Source: CAWABB01 sp963780165 (lineage in GTDB: Bacteria > Bacteroidota > Ignavibacteria > UBA10030 > UBA6906). Taken from it: a stretch of DNA of 64,000 bases. The DNA lies in assembly GCA_963780165.1 (NCBI GenBank), contig CAWABB010000007.1, positions 124,001-188,000 on the forward strand. The letters are read 5' to 3'. Positions within the stretch are counted from its first letter, which is position 1. The number at the start of each line of letters is the position of its first letter. The notes below the pieces were generated by a model, which ran no database searches, was not told the DNA's origin, and saw only the letters and a program-made list of their open reading frames with translations. A program made the translations under genes and the position numbers. Of the stretch, positions 41,446-50,649 are shown one piece after another.

Positions 41446-41755
41446 CCCGGGCCGAAATGTAGGAATCTTTGCAGCAGACCGTCGCGCTTTCTGGAAGCGG
41501 CATTTCTGTTGCGGAATTTCGGGAAGCAGGGTCATATTGGCCGATTTCGCGCAATGTCTCGGATCCGTGGCCCGGTGGTTTGTCTGGGTCCGCAATTAAC
41601 CGTGAGAGAGAGTTGAATTTCTCGAAATAGTGTGTATATTGGCCACGTCCGGGGGAACGGAACCTCGCCCCCGATGCCTATCTTCGCTCAGGTTGTACTG
41701 CCAAACGTACAGGTTTGATGTTGTCAAACACCCCACCACTCACAGGAGGATTACC
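41432..41755. other. 324-bp region between inositol operon and OmpA gene
   Basis: It carries the promoter of the OmpA gene at 41613-41640 and a 5' leader of about 108 nt. The first 170 bp contain no gene and no feature I can name. Confidence 0.5.
41613..41640 (+). promoter_or_regulatory. promoter TTGAAT-N16-TATATT for the OmpA gene
   Basis: TTGAAT (41613-41618) and TATATT (41635-41640) are 16 bases apart, in an AT-rich stretch that stands out from its surroundings. Confidence 0.65.
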
Positions 41756-43216
41756 GTGAAAGCTATTGCCACAGTATTGGTTTTGGTAATGGCCACGTCG
41801 TTCGCGGTTGCGCAGAATATCGATGGCAAGACGGTCATCGGTCTTCATGGCGGCGCGAACATGTGGTTCAGCGATTTATATGGGACCATGCCCGGCGCGG
41901 GCGGCGAGTTGATGCTGCGCCACGGCTTTTCCCGCACCTTCTCTCTCGGCCTGGTCGGCGGCTACGAATTCCTGCAGGCCGAAGCCGATGAGCCAGACCA
42001 CCCAAAGGTTGGATCAACCCCGTACGTGAAACTTGATGCCTTCCCGGTGTCACTGATCGGGTACTTCAACCTGACACCCGGCAAGTCGTTCAGCACGTTC
42101 CTCTACGTCGGTGCCGGCGGGATGTTCTACAAGCGACAGAACGGCGATGGCACGTATCTTACCGAAGATAAGATGTACTCCACGCTTCACATCCCACTCG
42201 GTGTCGCGTTCGAAGCGTTTACGTCGAAAAAGATGTCGATCTATTTCGATCTAGGCTATCGGATCATGGACGACTATACCGACACCCGCCACTCCCCGAG
42301 CACGATGCCTGACGGATACGCCACCGCAAAGGCCGGTTTAAACTTCTACTTCGGCACCAGCGACAGCGACGATGATGACGCAGACGGCCTGACCAACGGC
42401 CAGGAGAAGAAGCTCGGGACCAATATGAAGGATCCCGACACCGACAAGGACGCTCTGAAGGACGGCGACGAGGTCACCACCTACAAGACCGATCCTCTGA
42501 AGGCTGACACTGACGGTGACGGCCTCACCGACGGTGACGAACTCACGAAGTACAAGACCGATCCTCTGAAGGCTGACACCGACGGCGACGGCCTCAGCGA
42601 CGGCGACGAGGTCCTGAAGTACAAGACCGATCCTCTGAAGACCGATAGCGACGGCGATGGCCTGAGCGACGGCGCAGAAGTCTCGGTGCACCGCACCAAC
42701 CCGCTCGCGACCGATACCGACAACGACGGTGTGAGCGACGCTGATGAAGTGAACAAGCACAAGACCGATCCGACCAAGGCTGATACCGACGGCGGCACCA
42801 TCAATGACGGCGCCGAGATCGCCCGCGGCACCAACCCGCTCAATCCGAACGACGACGTCGTGAAGATCGAGATCGGGAAGGCCATGGTCCTGGAAGGCAT
42901 CACCTTCAAGACCGGCAGCGCCGAGATCACGAAGGAGTCTGAGCCCGCCCTTGACAAGGCCTACCAGACCATGAAGGAGAATCCGACGATCATCGTGCAG
43001 ATCATCGGTCACACGGACAAGAGCGGCAAGCGCTCCAGCAACATCAAGCTGTCGCAGCGTCGCGCTGATTCCGTCATGAAGTACCTGGTGAACAAGGGTG
43101 TCGAGCCCGCTCGCATCTCCGCAGTTGGCAAGGGTCCCGATCAGCCGATCGCCCCGAACAACACGAAGGAGAACATGGCGAAGAACCGGCGCATCGAGTT
43201 CGTGCGCGTGAAGTAA
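41756..43216 (+). CDS. outer-membrane OmpA family protein with TSP3 calcium repeats
   Basis: The 486-residue protein starts at GTG 41756 directly behind ACAGGAGG; the frame upstream lacks a better start. It has a signal peptide (ATSFAVAQ), an eight-strand-type outer-membrane barrel (about 20-200), five to six thrombospondin type 3 repeats (about 202-365; DTDGDGLTDGDE, DSDGDGLSDGAE) that bind calcium, and a C-terminal OmpA peptidoglycan-binding domain (about 375-486; IIGHTDKSGKRSSNIKLSQRRA, NRRIEFVRVK). It links the outer membrane to the cell wall. It is transcribed alone between its own promoter and a strong terminator. Confidence 0.95.
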   Translation: MKAIATVLVLVMATSFAVAQNIDGKTVIGLHGGANMWFSDLYGTMPGAGGELMLRHGFSRTFSLGLVGGYEFLQAEADEPDHPKVGSTPYVKLDAFPVSLIGYFNLTPGKSFSTFLYVGAGGMFYKRQNGDGTYLTEDKMYSTLHIPLGVAFEAFTSKKMSIYFDLGYRIMDDYTDTRHSPSTMPDGYATAKAGLNFYFGTSDSDDDDADGLTNGQEKKLGTNMKDPDTDKDALKDGDEVTTYKTDPLKADTDGDGLTDGDELTKYKTDPLKADTDGDGLSDGDEVLKYKTDPLKTDSDGDGLSDGAEVSVHRTNPLATDTDNDGVSDADEVNKHKTDPTKADTDGGTINDGAEIARGTNPLNPNDDVVKIEIGKAMVLEGITFKTGSAEITKESEPALDKAYQTMKENPTIIVQIIGHTDKSGKRSSNIKLSQRRADSVMKYLVNKGVEPARISAVGKGPDQPIAPNNTKENMAKNRRIEFVRVK

Positions 43217-43245
43217 GCCCAGTCGATCTCAGCGACTGATGTATG

Positions 43246-43287
43246 CGATCCCGCCAGGCACCGCCTGGCGGGATCGTCTTTTTTTCT
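43246..43287 (+). terminator. strong intrinsic terminator after the OmpA gene
   Basis: CGATCCCGCCAGG (43246-43258) pairs perfectly with CCTGGCGGGATCG (43264-43276), loop of 5 nt, followed by TCTTTTTTTC. Confidence 0.95.
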
Positions 43288-43301
43288 GCACGACGCTGCG
43301 G

Positions 43302-43330
43302 TTGTATCCCGCACCCACCTTTGCTATATT
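43302..43330 (+). promoter_or_regulatory. promoter TTGTAT-N17-TATATT for proS
   Basis: TTGTAT (43302-43307) and TATATT (43325-43330) are 17 bases apart, just after the OmpA terminator and 33 bp before the proS ATG. Confidence 0.65.
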
Positions 43331-43362
43331 GATGTGTCCTCACCAGCACTACTTGTGGATCC

Positions 43363-45054
43363 ATGCGCCTCTCCTCAGCTTTTATCCCGACTGTCAAAGA
43401 AACGCCTGCAGAAGCGGCGATTCCATCCCATCAGCTCATGATCAGGGCCGGCATGATCAGGCCCCTGTCCGCCGGGATCTACTCGTTCCTTCCGCTCGGC
43501 TACCGTGTGATGAAGAAGGTCTCCGAGATTATCCGGGAGGAGATGGATGCAATCGGCGGGCAGGAGTTCCATCTCCCCGCGCTGAGCCCCATCGAGCTCT
43601 GGGAATCCACCGGACGGGTGCAGGCGTTCGGTGAAACCCTGTTTCACATCAAGAATCGCCCTCTGGTTCTTGCTCCGACCCACGAGGAAGTGATCGGCCT
43701 GATCGCCAAGAACCATATCTCGTCGTATCGCGAGCTTCCCCAGATCTGGTACCAGATCCAGACGAAATTCAGAAACGAGCCGCGCCCGCGTTCGGGCGTC
43801 CTGCGCGGCCGCCAGTTCCTCATGAAGGACAGCTACTCGCTCGACACGAGCTGGGAGGGCCTCGACCGGAGCTACGACCTTCATGCCGAAGCCTACCGGA
43901 AGATCTTCACGCGCTGCGGACTCCGGTTCTTTGTCGTCGGAGCCTCCAGCGGCGCGATGGGAGGGACCGGCTCGCAGGAGTTCATGCTGGAGTCGGATGC
44001 CGGCGAGGACGTGATTGCCGTGTCGGCCGGAGGGACCTATGCGGCCAACATGGAGGTTGCGGCGTCCCGCATTGCTGCCCTCCCGGGGAACGGCACCAGG
44101 GCTGCGGTCGAGGAAGTCCATACGCCAAACGTCCGCACAATCCTCGAAGTCTCCGCATTCCTGAAGGTCCCGCCCGACAGCCTGGCGAAGTCGCTCGCGT
44201 ACTGGGCGGGAAACCAGCCCGTTCTCGCCGTGCTCGCCGGAACGGACGAACTGAACGAATCGAAGCTTTCCGCCGTCGCGGGGGCGGAAGTCCGGCCAAT
44301 GGAGCCGGAGAAGGTCGCCGAACTCGTCGGGGCCGAGGTGGGGTTCATCGGACCCGTGAACCTGCGCGGGTTCAAGGTTATCGCCGACGCGCGCCTGAAG
44401 AATGCCAGAGGCCTCGTGAGCGGCGCGAACCGGACCAACTATCACGTTCGAAACGTCGACCTTGACCGGGATGCGAAGGTCGAAGAGTATCACGATATCC
44501 GGACCGTGCAGGAGGGCGAGGAAGCCCCCGATGGCAGCGGAGCCCTCAGGATCGTGAAGGGGATCGAGCTTGGTCATATCTTCAAGCTCGGGACGAAGTA
44601 CTCCGATGCGCTTGGCGCGACGTTCCTGGACGAAAAAGGAGTGGCCCATCCCATTATCATGGGAAGCTACGGGATAGGACTCGAACGGATCGTGGCCTGC
44701 CATATCGAGCAGAACCACGATGACAAGGGAATCACCTGGGATGCATCCCTCGCGCCGTTCGAAGTGCATCTGATCGCCTTCGGGGCGAAGAACCCGGCCG
44801 TCTTCGAAGAGGCCGACCGCCTGTATGCCGAGCTGAAAGGGGCGGGGATCGAAACCCTCTACGATGACCGCCGGGAGCTCAGCCCCGGCGTGAAATTCAA
44901 TGACGCCGACCTGCTCGGCATGCCTCTGCAACTGATCGTGAGCGAGAAGAACCTCGCGAAGGGACAGATCGAAGTGAAGGTCCGCCGCTCGGGCGAACGC
45001 TCGTTCGTATCCCGGAGCGAGATTCTGTCGCACATCAAGCAGTTTCTTTCCTGA
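43363..45054 (+). CDS. proS: prolyl-tRNA synthetase, bacterial type
   Basis: The 563-residue protein has the class II motifs in order: motif 1 around RVMKKVSEIIREEM, motif 2 around FRNEPRPRSGVLRGRQF, an INS/YbaK editing insertion (about 225-385) and motif 3 MGSYGIGLERI, then a C-terminal anticodon-binding domain. Length and insertion mark the bacterial ProS, which also clears alanyl-tRNA(Pro). The promoter TTGTAT-N17-TATATT lies 33-61 bp before the ATG. An aldehyde dehydrogenase gene follows after 6 bp. Confidence 0.97.
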   Translation: MRLSSAFIPTVKETPAEAAIPSHQLMIRAGMIRPLSAGIYSFLPLGYRVMKKVSEIIREEMDAIGGQEFHLPALSPIELWESTGRVQAFGETLFHIKNRPLVLAPTHEEVIGLIAKNHISSYRELPQIWYQIQTKFRNEPRPRSGVLRGRQFLMKDSYSLDTSWEGLDRSYDLHAEAYRKIFTRCGLRFFVVGASSGAMGGTGSQEFMLESDAGEDVIAVSAGGTYAANMEVAASRIAALPGNGTRAAVEEVHTPNVRTILEVSAFLKVPPDSLAKSLAYWAGNQPVLAVLAGTDELNESKLSAVAGAEVRPMEPEKVAELVGAEVGFIGPVNLRGFKVIADARLKNARGLVSGANRTNYHVRNVDLDRDAKVEEYHDIRTVQEGEEAPDGSGALRIVKGIELGHIFKLGTKYSDALGATFLDEKGVAHPIIMGSYGIGLERIVACHIEQNHDDKGITWDASLAPFEVHLIAFGAKNPAVFEEADRLYAELKGAGIETLYDDRRELSPGVKFNDADLLGMPLQLIVSEKNLAKGQIEVKVRRSGERSFVSRSEILSHIKQFLS

Positions 45055-45060
45055 CGCGCG

Positions 45061-46479
45061 GTGGCATATCCCCTCTATATCAACGGCCGCTGGAGGACGA
45101 CAGCTCGTTCACGCGGCGTGACAAACCCGTATTCCGGCGCGGTCGTCCACTCAGTCGCACAGGCATCGGTCTCTGACCTCGCGGAAGCCATCGAGGCCGC
45201 CCGGAAGGCATTCGAGAAGACCAGGACACAGAGCGCTCACGAACGCGCGGCGTTGCTTGATGGAGTGGCCGGGGAGATTGAGGTCCGGAGAGAGGAATTC
45301 GCGCGGGTCATCACCCTCGAAACCGGAAAACCGATCACGTATTCCCGCATTGAGACGGATCGGGCGATCTTCACGTTCAGGACCTCGGCTGAGGAGGCAA
45401 AACGGGTCGAAGGCGTGGTCCTTCCCCTTGACCTGGCTCCTTCAGGTGGCAGGCGCAGAGCTATCGTCCAACGTTTCCCTCTGGGTCCCATCGCTGCGAT
45501 CACGCCGTTCAACTTCCCTCTCAATCTGGTCGCCCACAAGGTCGGGCCTGCGCTGGCTGCCGGAAACACGTTCGTGCTGAAGCCCTCATCGAACGCACCC
45601 AGGGTTGCCCTTCTGCTGGGTGAGATTCTGGAGAAGACAGGGTGCATCGAGGGAGCGTGCAATATCGTACCTTGCGCTTCACATGAAGCAATGGAACTTG
45701 TTACAAATGAAGCTATTAAGCTCTTAACCTTTACCGGAAGTCCAGCAGTTGGATGGCCCCTTAAGTCCGCAGCAGGGAAGAAGCGGGTCGTCCTGGAGCT
45801 TGGAGGCAATGCGGGGGTGATACTGGACAAATCCGCTGACCTGGACATTGCCATCCCGAAGCTGGTCATGGGTTCTTTCGCGAACGCCGGTCAGTCCTGT
45901 ATCGCAGTACAGCGGATCTTCGTTCATGACTCCATTTATGATCGGTTCCTGGACCGGTTCCTTGCAGCCTCGCGCGAAATCAACGTCGGCGATCCAGAAG
46001 ACGACGGAACTGTTGTTGGACCCATGATTACGGAGGATGCCGCAGCGAAGGTGCAGGAATGGGTCGAGGAGGCCGTCCGCTCGGGGGGACAGCTCCATCT
46101 GGGTGGTACCCGGAATCGGGCAATCATGGTGCCGACGGTACTTGCGGGGGTGAATCCCTCGCTCTCGGTCTGTTCTCAGGAGGTCTTCGCCCCGGTCGTC
46201 GTGGTAGACAGGTTTGTCGATTTCCGAGATGCGGTCAAACGGGTCAATTCCTCTGATTTCGGACTGCAGGCAGCAGTCTTCAGCAACGACCTGGCGAACG
46301 TCGTCTTCGCATACGACAACCTTGAGGTTGGAGGAGTGATCGTCAATGAAGCTTCCACGTACAGGATGGATCACATGCCCTACGGGGGAGTGAAGGATTC
46401 GGGGTTCGGGCGGGAGGGCGTGCGGTACGCTATTGAGGAGATGATGGAGATGAAGCTTCTCTCGTTACCTTCGGCGTGA
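45061..46479 (+). CDS. NAD(P)-dependent aldehyde dehydrogenase
   Basis: The 472-residue protein has the ALDH motifs: PFNFPLNLVAHKVGPALAAGN, the base Glu in VVLELGGNAG and the nucleophile Cys in GQSCIAVQR (C280), with YGGVKDSGFGREG near the end. Closest types are lactaldehyde/succinate-semialdehyde-like dehydrogenases; the true substrate is not clear. It starts with GTG, 6 bp after proS. An 80-bp stretch (about 45676-45740) is only about 37% GC, in a gene otherwise near 60%, with codons unlike its neighbours; the protein sequence stays intact there. Confidence 0.9.
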   Translation: MAYPLYINGRWRTTARSRGVTNPYSGAVVHSVAQASVSDLAEAIEAARKAFEKTRTQSAHERAALLDGVAGEIEVRREEFARVITLETGKPITYSRIETDRAIFTFRTSAEEAKRVEGVVLPLDLAPSGGRRRAIVQRFPLGPIAAITPFNFPLNLVAHKVGPALAAGNTFVLKPSSNAPRVALLLGEILEKTGCIEGACNIVPCASHEAMELVTNEAIKLLTFTGSPAVGWPLKSAAGKKRVVLELGGNAGVILDKSADLDIAIPKLVMGSFANAGQSCIAVQRIFVHDSIYDRFLDRFLAASREINVGDPEDDGTVVGPMITEDAAAKVQEWVEEAVRSGGQLHLGGTRNRAIMVPTVLAGVNPSLSVCSQEVFAPVVVVDRFVDFRDAVKRVNSSDFGLQAAVFSNDLANVVFAYDNLEVGGVIVNEASTYRMDHMPYGGVKDSGFGREGVRYAIEEMMEMKLLSLPSA

Positions 46480-46588
46480 GGCCGAATTCTTTTCCGCAGT
46501 GGCAGTTGCCCCGTTTACCGCGACCTGAACCTCCGGACTGTGATTGCTGCGCACACCTACGGTTGAACAAGATGTGAACACTGAAAGC

Positions 46589-46617
46589 TTGCTTTCCCCG
46601 CCTGCGTCATGTAGTTT
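46589..46617 (+). promoter_or_regulatory. possible promoter TTGCTT-N17-TAGTTT for dnaE
   Basis: TTGCTT (46589-46594) and TAGTTT (46612-46617, followed by G) are 17 bases apart; TAGTTTG also fits the Bacteroidota TAnnTTTG box. The dnaE ATG is 27 bp downstream. Confidence 0.45.
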
Positions 46618-46644
46618 GGAATAGTCGATTCCACCGGCACGAAA

Positions 46645-49600
46645 ATGTCTCAGTTCGTCCACCTCCATAACCATTCCCATTACAGCCTGCTCGACGGGGC
46701 CTGTCGCATCGACGACCTCATCGGAGCCGCCGTTGCGAACGGCATGCCTGCCGTTGCCCTCACCGACCACGGTGTCATGTTCGGAGCCATCGAGTTCTAC
46801 AAGAAGGCGACGAAGGCGGGGATCAAGCCGATCGTTGGCATGGAGGCCTACATCGTCACGGACGGGAGCAGGAAGGAGAAAGCGACCCAGCAGTCGGAGT
46901 CGGGCGGCCGGCGCGGGGCATATCAGCACCTGGTTCTCCTGGCGAAGGACGAAACCGGCTATCGGAATCTCATCAAGCTGTGCAGCGGCGGGCATCTTGA
47001 GGGATACTACTACAAGCCCCGGATCGATCTGGAGCTCCTGAGGGCCCACAAAGACGGTCTGGTCGCGCTGTCCGCATGCGCCGGGGGAATAGTGTCGGTG
47101 CATCTTGCTTCCGGGAATATGGACGAAGCCCGGCGGGTCGCCCTGCTGTACAAAGAGATCTTCGGCGACGACTTCTACATCGAAATCCAGAACCACGGAA
47201 TCGAGCGTGAGAGGATCATCCGGGAGCGGGCGCCGGAGCTGGCCGCGTCCGTCGGCCTGAAGCTCGTGTGCACGAACGACGTGCACTACCTCAAGCACGA
47301 GCACGCGATCGCGCACAACATCATGCTCCTGATTCCGGATGCGAGCAGCACGAACACGCCTGACTATACTCAACTGCGTTATCAAACAGACCAGGCATAC
47401 TTCAAGTCCGCCAAGGAGATGCTGAAGCTGTTTGAACAATATCCGGAGGCTATTGCGTCGACCCTCGAGATTGCGGAGAAGTGCAATCTCAAGATACAAC
47501 TTGGCGTCAACCACATGCCAAAGTTCCCGATCCCGGCGGAGTCGGGGGTGTCCACGCTCGAGGCCTACCTCGAGCAGTTGGCAAGGGTGGGGTTCGCCAG
47601 GCGGTATCCGGATGCGGGGGAGGTTGCCCGTGCCCGCCTCGAGCACGAACTGGCCGTCATCAATCAGATGGGGTATGCCGGGTATTTCCTCATTGTCCAG
47701 GACTTCATCGCTGCAGCGCGGGAGAGGGGGGTCTACGTGGGCCCCGGGCGGGGCAGCGCCGCCGGCAGCATCGTCTCCTACGCCCTGGGCATCACGAATG
47801 TCGACCCCCTGAAATATGACCTGCTTTTCGAGCGATTCCTGAACCCGGACCGCATCAGCATGCCGGACATTGACGTGGATTTCGCGGACGACAAGCGCGA
47901 TGCCGTCATCCGGTATGTTCGGGAGAAGTACGGCGACGACTCGGTATCCCAGATTATCACGTTCGGCACGCTCTCCTCCCGCGCCGTGCTCAAAGATGTG
48001 GGGCGCGTCCTCGGGATCCCCCTCAGCACGATCGACTCCATCACGAAAGAGATTCCCGTCGAGCTGGGCAAGGTTCGTCCGCTCCCCGACGCACTCGAGA
48101 CGATTCCCGAGCTGCGATGGGTGAAAGAGAGCAAGGATCCGAAGATCAAGCTTCTCGTTGACGCGTCGATGGTGCTGGAGGGGATGAATCGGAATGCGGG
48201 CATGCACGCCGCGGGGGTTGTGATCGCCCCCGGGGCAATCAGCGATTTCGCTCCGCTCTACAAGACGCCCCAGACCGAAACGATGACGCAGTACAACATG
48301 AAGGACCTCGAGACAGTCGGTCTGCTGAAGATGGACTTCCTCGGGCTCCGCACGCTCACCGTCATCGAGAACGCCCTCAGGCTAATCGAGGAGAATCACG
48401 GGATCGGGATCGATCCCGACGCGCTGCCGGAGGACGACGCGGCGACGTTCGCGCTCTTCGGCCGCGGCGACACGGTCGGCGTCTTCCAGTTTGAGAGTGC
48501 CGGCATGCAGGACTGGCTGCGTAAGCTCAAGCCGACGTCCATCTCCGACCTGGTCGCGATGAACGCGCTCTACCGGCCGGGGCCGATGGACATGATCGGC
48601 GACTTCATCGCGCGAAAGCACGGGCAGCAGTCGATCGTCTCCATTCATCCGTCGCTTGAGCCGATCCTGCGCGAGACCTACGGGGTCATCGTGTACCAGG
48701 AGCAGGTGATGAAGATCGCCAGCGAGGTGGCGGGCTTCACGCTTGCGCGCGCGGATCTCATGCGGCGTGCCATGGGGAAGAAGGACAAGGCCCTCATGGC
48801 CACGATGAAGCAGGAATTCGTGGAGGGAGCCGTCGGTCGCGGGGTGGCGAAGAAGATCGCCGGCGAGATTTTCGACCTCATTGAAAAGTTTGCGTCGTAC
48901 GGCTTCAACAAATCGCACAGCGTCGCCTACTCCGTCATCGCCTATCAGACCGCGTACCTGAAGGCGCACTATCCCGCAGAGTTCATGGCCGCGACGCTGT
49001 CGTCCGAAATGGGGGACACCGACCGGATCGTGAAGCTGATCGACGATTGCCGCCGCCTCGGTATCCGCGTGCTTCCACCGGACGTCAACCAGAGCGGGAA
49101 GGACTTCAACGTGATCGGGGCAGACATCCGGTTCGGCCTCTGCGCGATCAAGAATGTCGGTGAGAGCGCAGTGGAATCCGTCCTGCGGTCGAGGGTTGAG
49201 CTCGGGCAGTTCGAGAACAGCTTTGATTTCTGCAGGCGCGTGGACCTCCGTCTCGTGAACAAGAAGTGTCTCGAAAGTCTGGTCCAGGCGGGTGCCTTCG
49301 ATTCGATGGGAGGCACGCGAGCCCAGCAGTTCGACAACATCGAGCGGGCGACCGCGTTCGGACAGGCGGCGCAGCAGCAGGGGACGCTCGGGCAGGAGAC
49401 GCTCTTTGCCTCGTCGGGTTCTCAGACCGCGGCTGCGCTGCGGTTCCCCACGCTCCTGCCGGCGGACGCGTGGACGGACCTGGACAGCCTGACGCGCGAG
49501 AAGAGCGTCCTGGGCTTCTATGTGTCGGGGCACCCGCTCCTCCGGTATGAGCGGGAGATCAGCGAATTTGCCAACGTCCGCTTCGGAGACGTGACCGGGT

Positions 49601-50130
49601 TCAAAAGCGGGGGGACGGCTCGCGCGTGTGGCGTTGTCTCCTCGATCAAGAAGAAGATCGACAAGCGCGGGAACACGATGGCGTTCATCACCCTTGAGGA
49701 CTTCAGCGGGAAGGGCGAATGCATCGTATTCTCGGAGCCGTTCGGAAAATACCAGCACGTGTTGAAGCCCGATGCCATGGTCATGGTGATCGGGAAAGGC
49801 GAGATCAACGTTGATACGCTGAAGATCGTGGTAAGCGAGGTCGTGCCCATGGACCGCGTGCGGGAGAAGTTTGCCCGCGGCGTGGTGCTCTCCATCGACG
49901 CGGACCGGATCGAGGAGTCAGCAATCGTCAGGCTGCGGCAGATCATGGAGGAGCATCGCGGGAACGTCCCGTGTTATTTCAACGTTCTCCATCATAGCGC
50001 GACATCGATGTTCCTCACGCGCCGCTTCACCGTGGATCCTTCCGAGCGGTTCGTGGAGCAAATCTCAGGCACGCTTGGTCCGAGCAGCATCAGGTTCTCC
50101 GGGGACGGGTCCCTGAAACATTTACCGTAA
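46645..50130 (+). CDS. dnaE: DNA polymerase III alpha subunit
   Basis: The 1161-residue protein has the DnaE order: PHP domain (VHLHNHSHYSLLDGACRIDD, HYLKHEHAIAHN), polymerase palm with the catalytic PDIDVDFADD (about 408-417), thumb and fingers with YEQ-type VYQEQVMKIA and GYGFNKSHSVAYS-like YGFNKSHSVAYS, tandem HhH, and a C-terminal OB fold (FGDVTGFKSGGTARACGVVSS, TLEDFSGKGECIVF). It is the replicative polymerase. It is followed 9 bp later by trxA, which is probably co-transcribed. Confidence 0.97.
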   Translation: MSQFVHLHNHSHYSLLDGACRIDDLIGAAVANGMPAVALTDHGVMFGAIEFYKKATKAGIKPIVGMEAYIVTDGSRKEKATQQSESGGRRGAYQHLVLLAKDETGYRNLIKLCSGGHLEGYYYKPRIDLELLRAHKDGLVALSACAGGIVSVHLASGNMDEARRVALLYKEIFGDDFYIEIQNHGIERERIIRERAPELAASVGLKLVCTNDVHYLKHEHAIAHNIMLLIPDASSTNTPDYTQLRYQTDQAYFKSAKEMLKLFEQYPEAIASTLEIAEKCNLKIQLGVNHMPKFPIPAESGVSTLEAYLEQLARVGFARRYPDAGEVARARLEHELAVINQMGYAGYFLIVQDFIAAARERGVYVGPGRGSAAGSIVSYALGITNVDPLKYDLLFERFLNPDRISMPDIDVDFADDKRDAVIRYVREKYGDDSVSQIITFGTLSSRAVLKDVGRVLGIPLSTIDSITKEIPVELGKVRPLPDALETIPELRWVKESKDPKIKLLVDASMVLEGMNRNAGMHAAGVVIAPGAISDFAPLYKTPQTETMTQYNMKDLETVGLLKMDFLGLRTLTVIENALRLIEENHGIGIDPDALPEDDAATFALFGRGDTVGVFQFESAGMQDWLRKLKPTSISDLVAMNALYRPGPMDMIGDFIARKHGQQSIVSIHPSLEPILRETYGVIVYQEQVMKIASEVAGFTLARADLMRRAMGKKDKALMATMKQEFVEGAVGRGVAKKIAGEIFDLIEKFASYGFNKSHSVAYSVIAYQTAYLKAHYPAEFMAATLSSEMGDTDRIVKLIDDCRRLGIRVLPPDVNQSGKDFNVIGADIRFGLCAIKNVGESAVESVLRSRVELGQFENSFDFCRRVDLRLVNKKCLESLVQAGAFDSMGGTRAQQFDNIERATAFGQAAQQQGTLGQETLFASSGSQTAAALRFPTLLPADAWTDLDSLTREKSVLGFYVSGHPLLRYEREISEFANVRFGDVTGFKSGGTARACGVVSSIKKKIDKRGNTMAFITLEDFSGKGECIVFSEPFGKYQHVLKPDAMVMVIGKGEINVDTLKIVVSEVVPMDRVREKFARGVVLSIDADRIEESAIVRLRQIMEEHRGNVPCYFNVLHHSATSMFLTRRFTVDPSERFVEQISGTLGPSSIRFSGDGSLKHLP

Positions 50131-50139
50131 GAGGCAAGA

Positions 50140-50469
50140 ATGACAATGATCGAATTGACGGACGACAATTTCCAGAAGGAAGTCCTGGAATCCTCCACCC
50201 CTGTGCTCGTTGATTTCTGGGCGGTGTGGTGCGGGCCGTGCCGGGCGATTGCCCCGCTCGTGGAAGAGATTGCGCGGGACTACGAGGGCAAGCTGAAGGT
50301 GGGGAAGATGGATGTGGACGCGCACCAGGACGTGCCGATACGGTTCGGCATACGCAGCATTCCGACCCTGATGGTGTTCAAGAACGGGAAGGTGGTTGAG
50401 CAGATCATCGGCGGCATTCCGAAGCAGCAGCTTCTTTCAAAGGTCACGCCGCATCTCGCGGCCAACTAG
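50140..50469 (+). CDS. trxA: thioredoxin
   Basis: The 109-residue protein has the thioredoxin active site WCGPC (C31, C34), the cis-proline loop SIPTLMVFKNG and the usual length. It reduces cytoplasmic disulfides. GAGGCAAGA precedes the ATG, 9 bp behind dnaE. The receiver-reductase fusion at 16986 has no active cysteines, so it cannot be the reductase for this thioredoxin; the true TrxB must be elsewhere. Confidence 0.97.
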   Translation: MTMIELTDDNFQKEVLESSTPVLVDFWAVWCGPCRAIAPLVEEIARDYEGKLKVGKMDVDAHQDVPIRFGIRSIPTLMVFKNGKVVEQIIGGIPKQQLLSKVTPHLAAN

Positions 50470-50502
50470 TGCCGGTCCAACAGAATCCTTATACGCCGTG
50501 TG

Positions 50503-50560
50503 CCGCCGCGCCTGAACGGGTGTCAGCCTGAGAGCGACTTCTGGGACGGCCCCCCATTGT
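50503..50560 (+). repeat. dispersed intergenic repeat, copy C
   Basis: The core from CGCCTGAACGG to GGGACGGCCCC (50510-50554) matches copy A (13701-13763, minus) at 36 of 45 positions and the right half of copy B at 17 of 19. It lies between the convergent trxA and plsC genes. Confidence 0.6.
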
Positions 50561-50649
50561 TGCATGACATCTGCCCCTCGAGTCTCAGCGCGACACGACG
50601 CCACGCTCACGCCAACCCCTGCACCCGTCGTCCTCCCGACCCGCCAGCG

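Noticed and set aside
41461..41600. Resemblance of TTTCTGGAAGCGGCATTTCTGT-like sequence (TTCTGGAAGCGGCATTTC) to the dispersed repeat
   Set aside because: Only the TTCTGGAA part matches and alignment needs a gap; the rest of the core is absent, so I do not count it as a copy.
42361..42850. Regular DNA periodicity of about 75-80 bp inside the OmpA gene
   Set aside because: It encodes thrombospondin type 3 calcium repeats (DTDGDGLTDGDE-like) in frame with the protein, so it is neither a CRISPR array nor a satellite.
46465..48207. Long open frame of 580 codons antisense to dnaE, and similar long frames antisense to proS (43375-45033), iolD (29969-31891) and the receiver-reductase fusion (17097-18935)
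   Set aside because: High-GC codon bias on the coding strand opens the complementary frame. The products are Arg/His/Asp-rich without family motifs, and the sense genes are certain.
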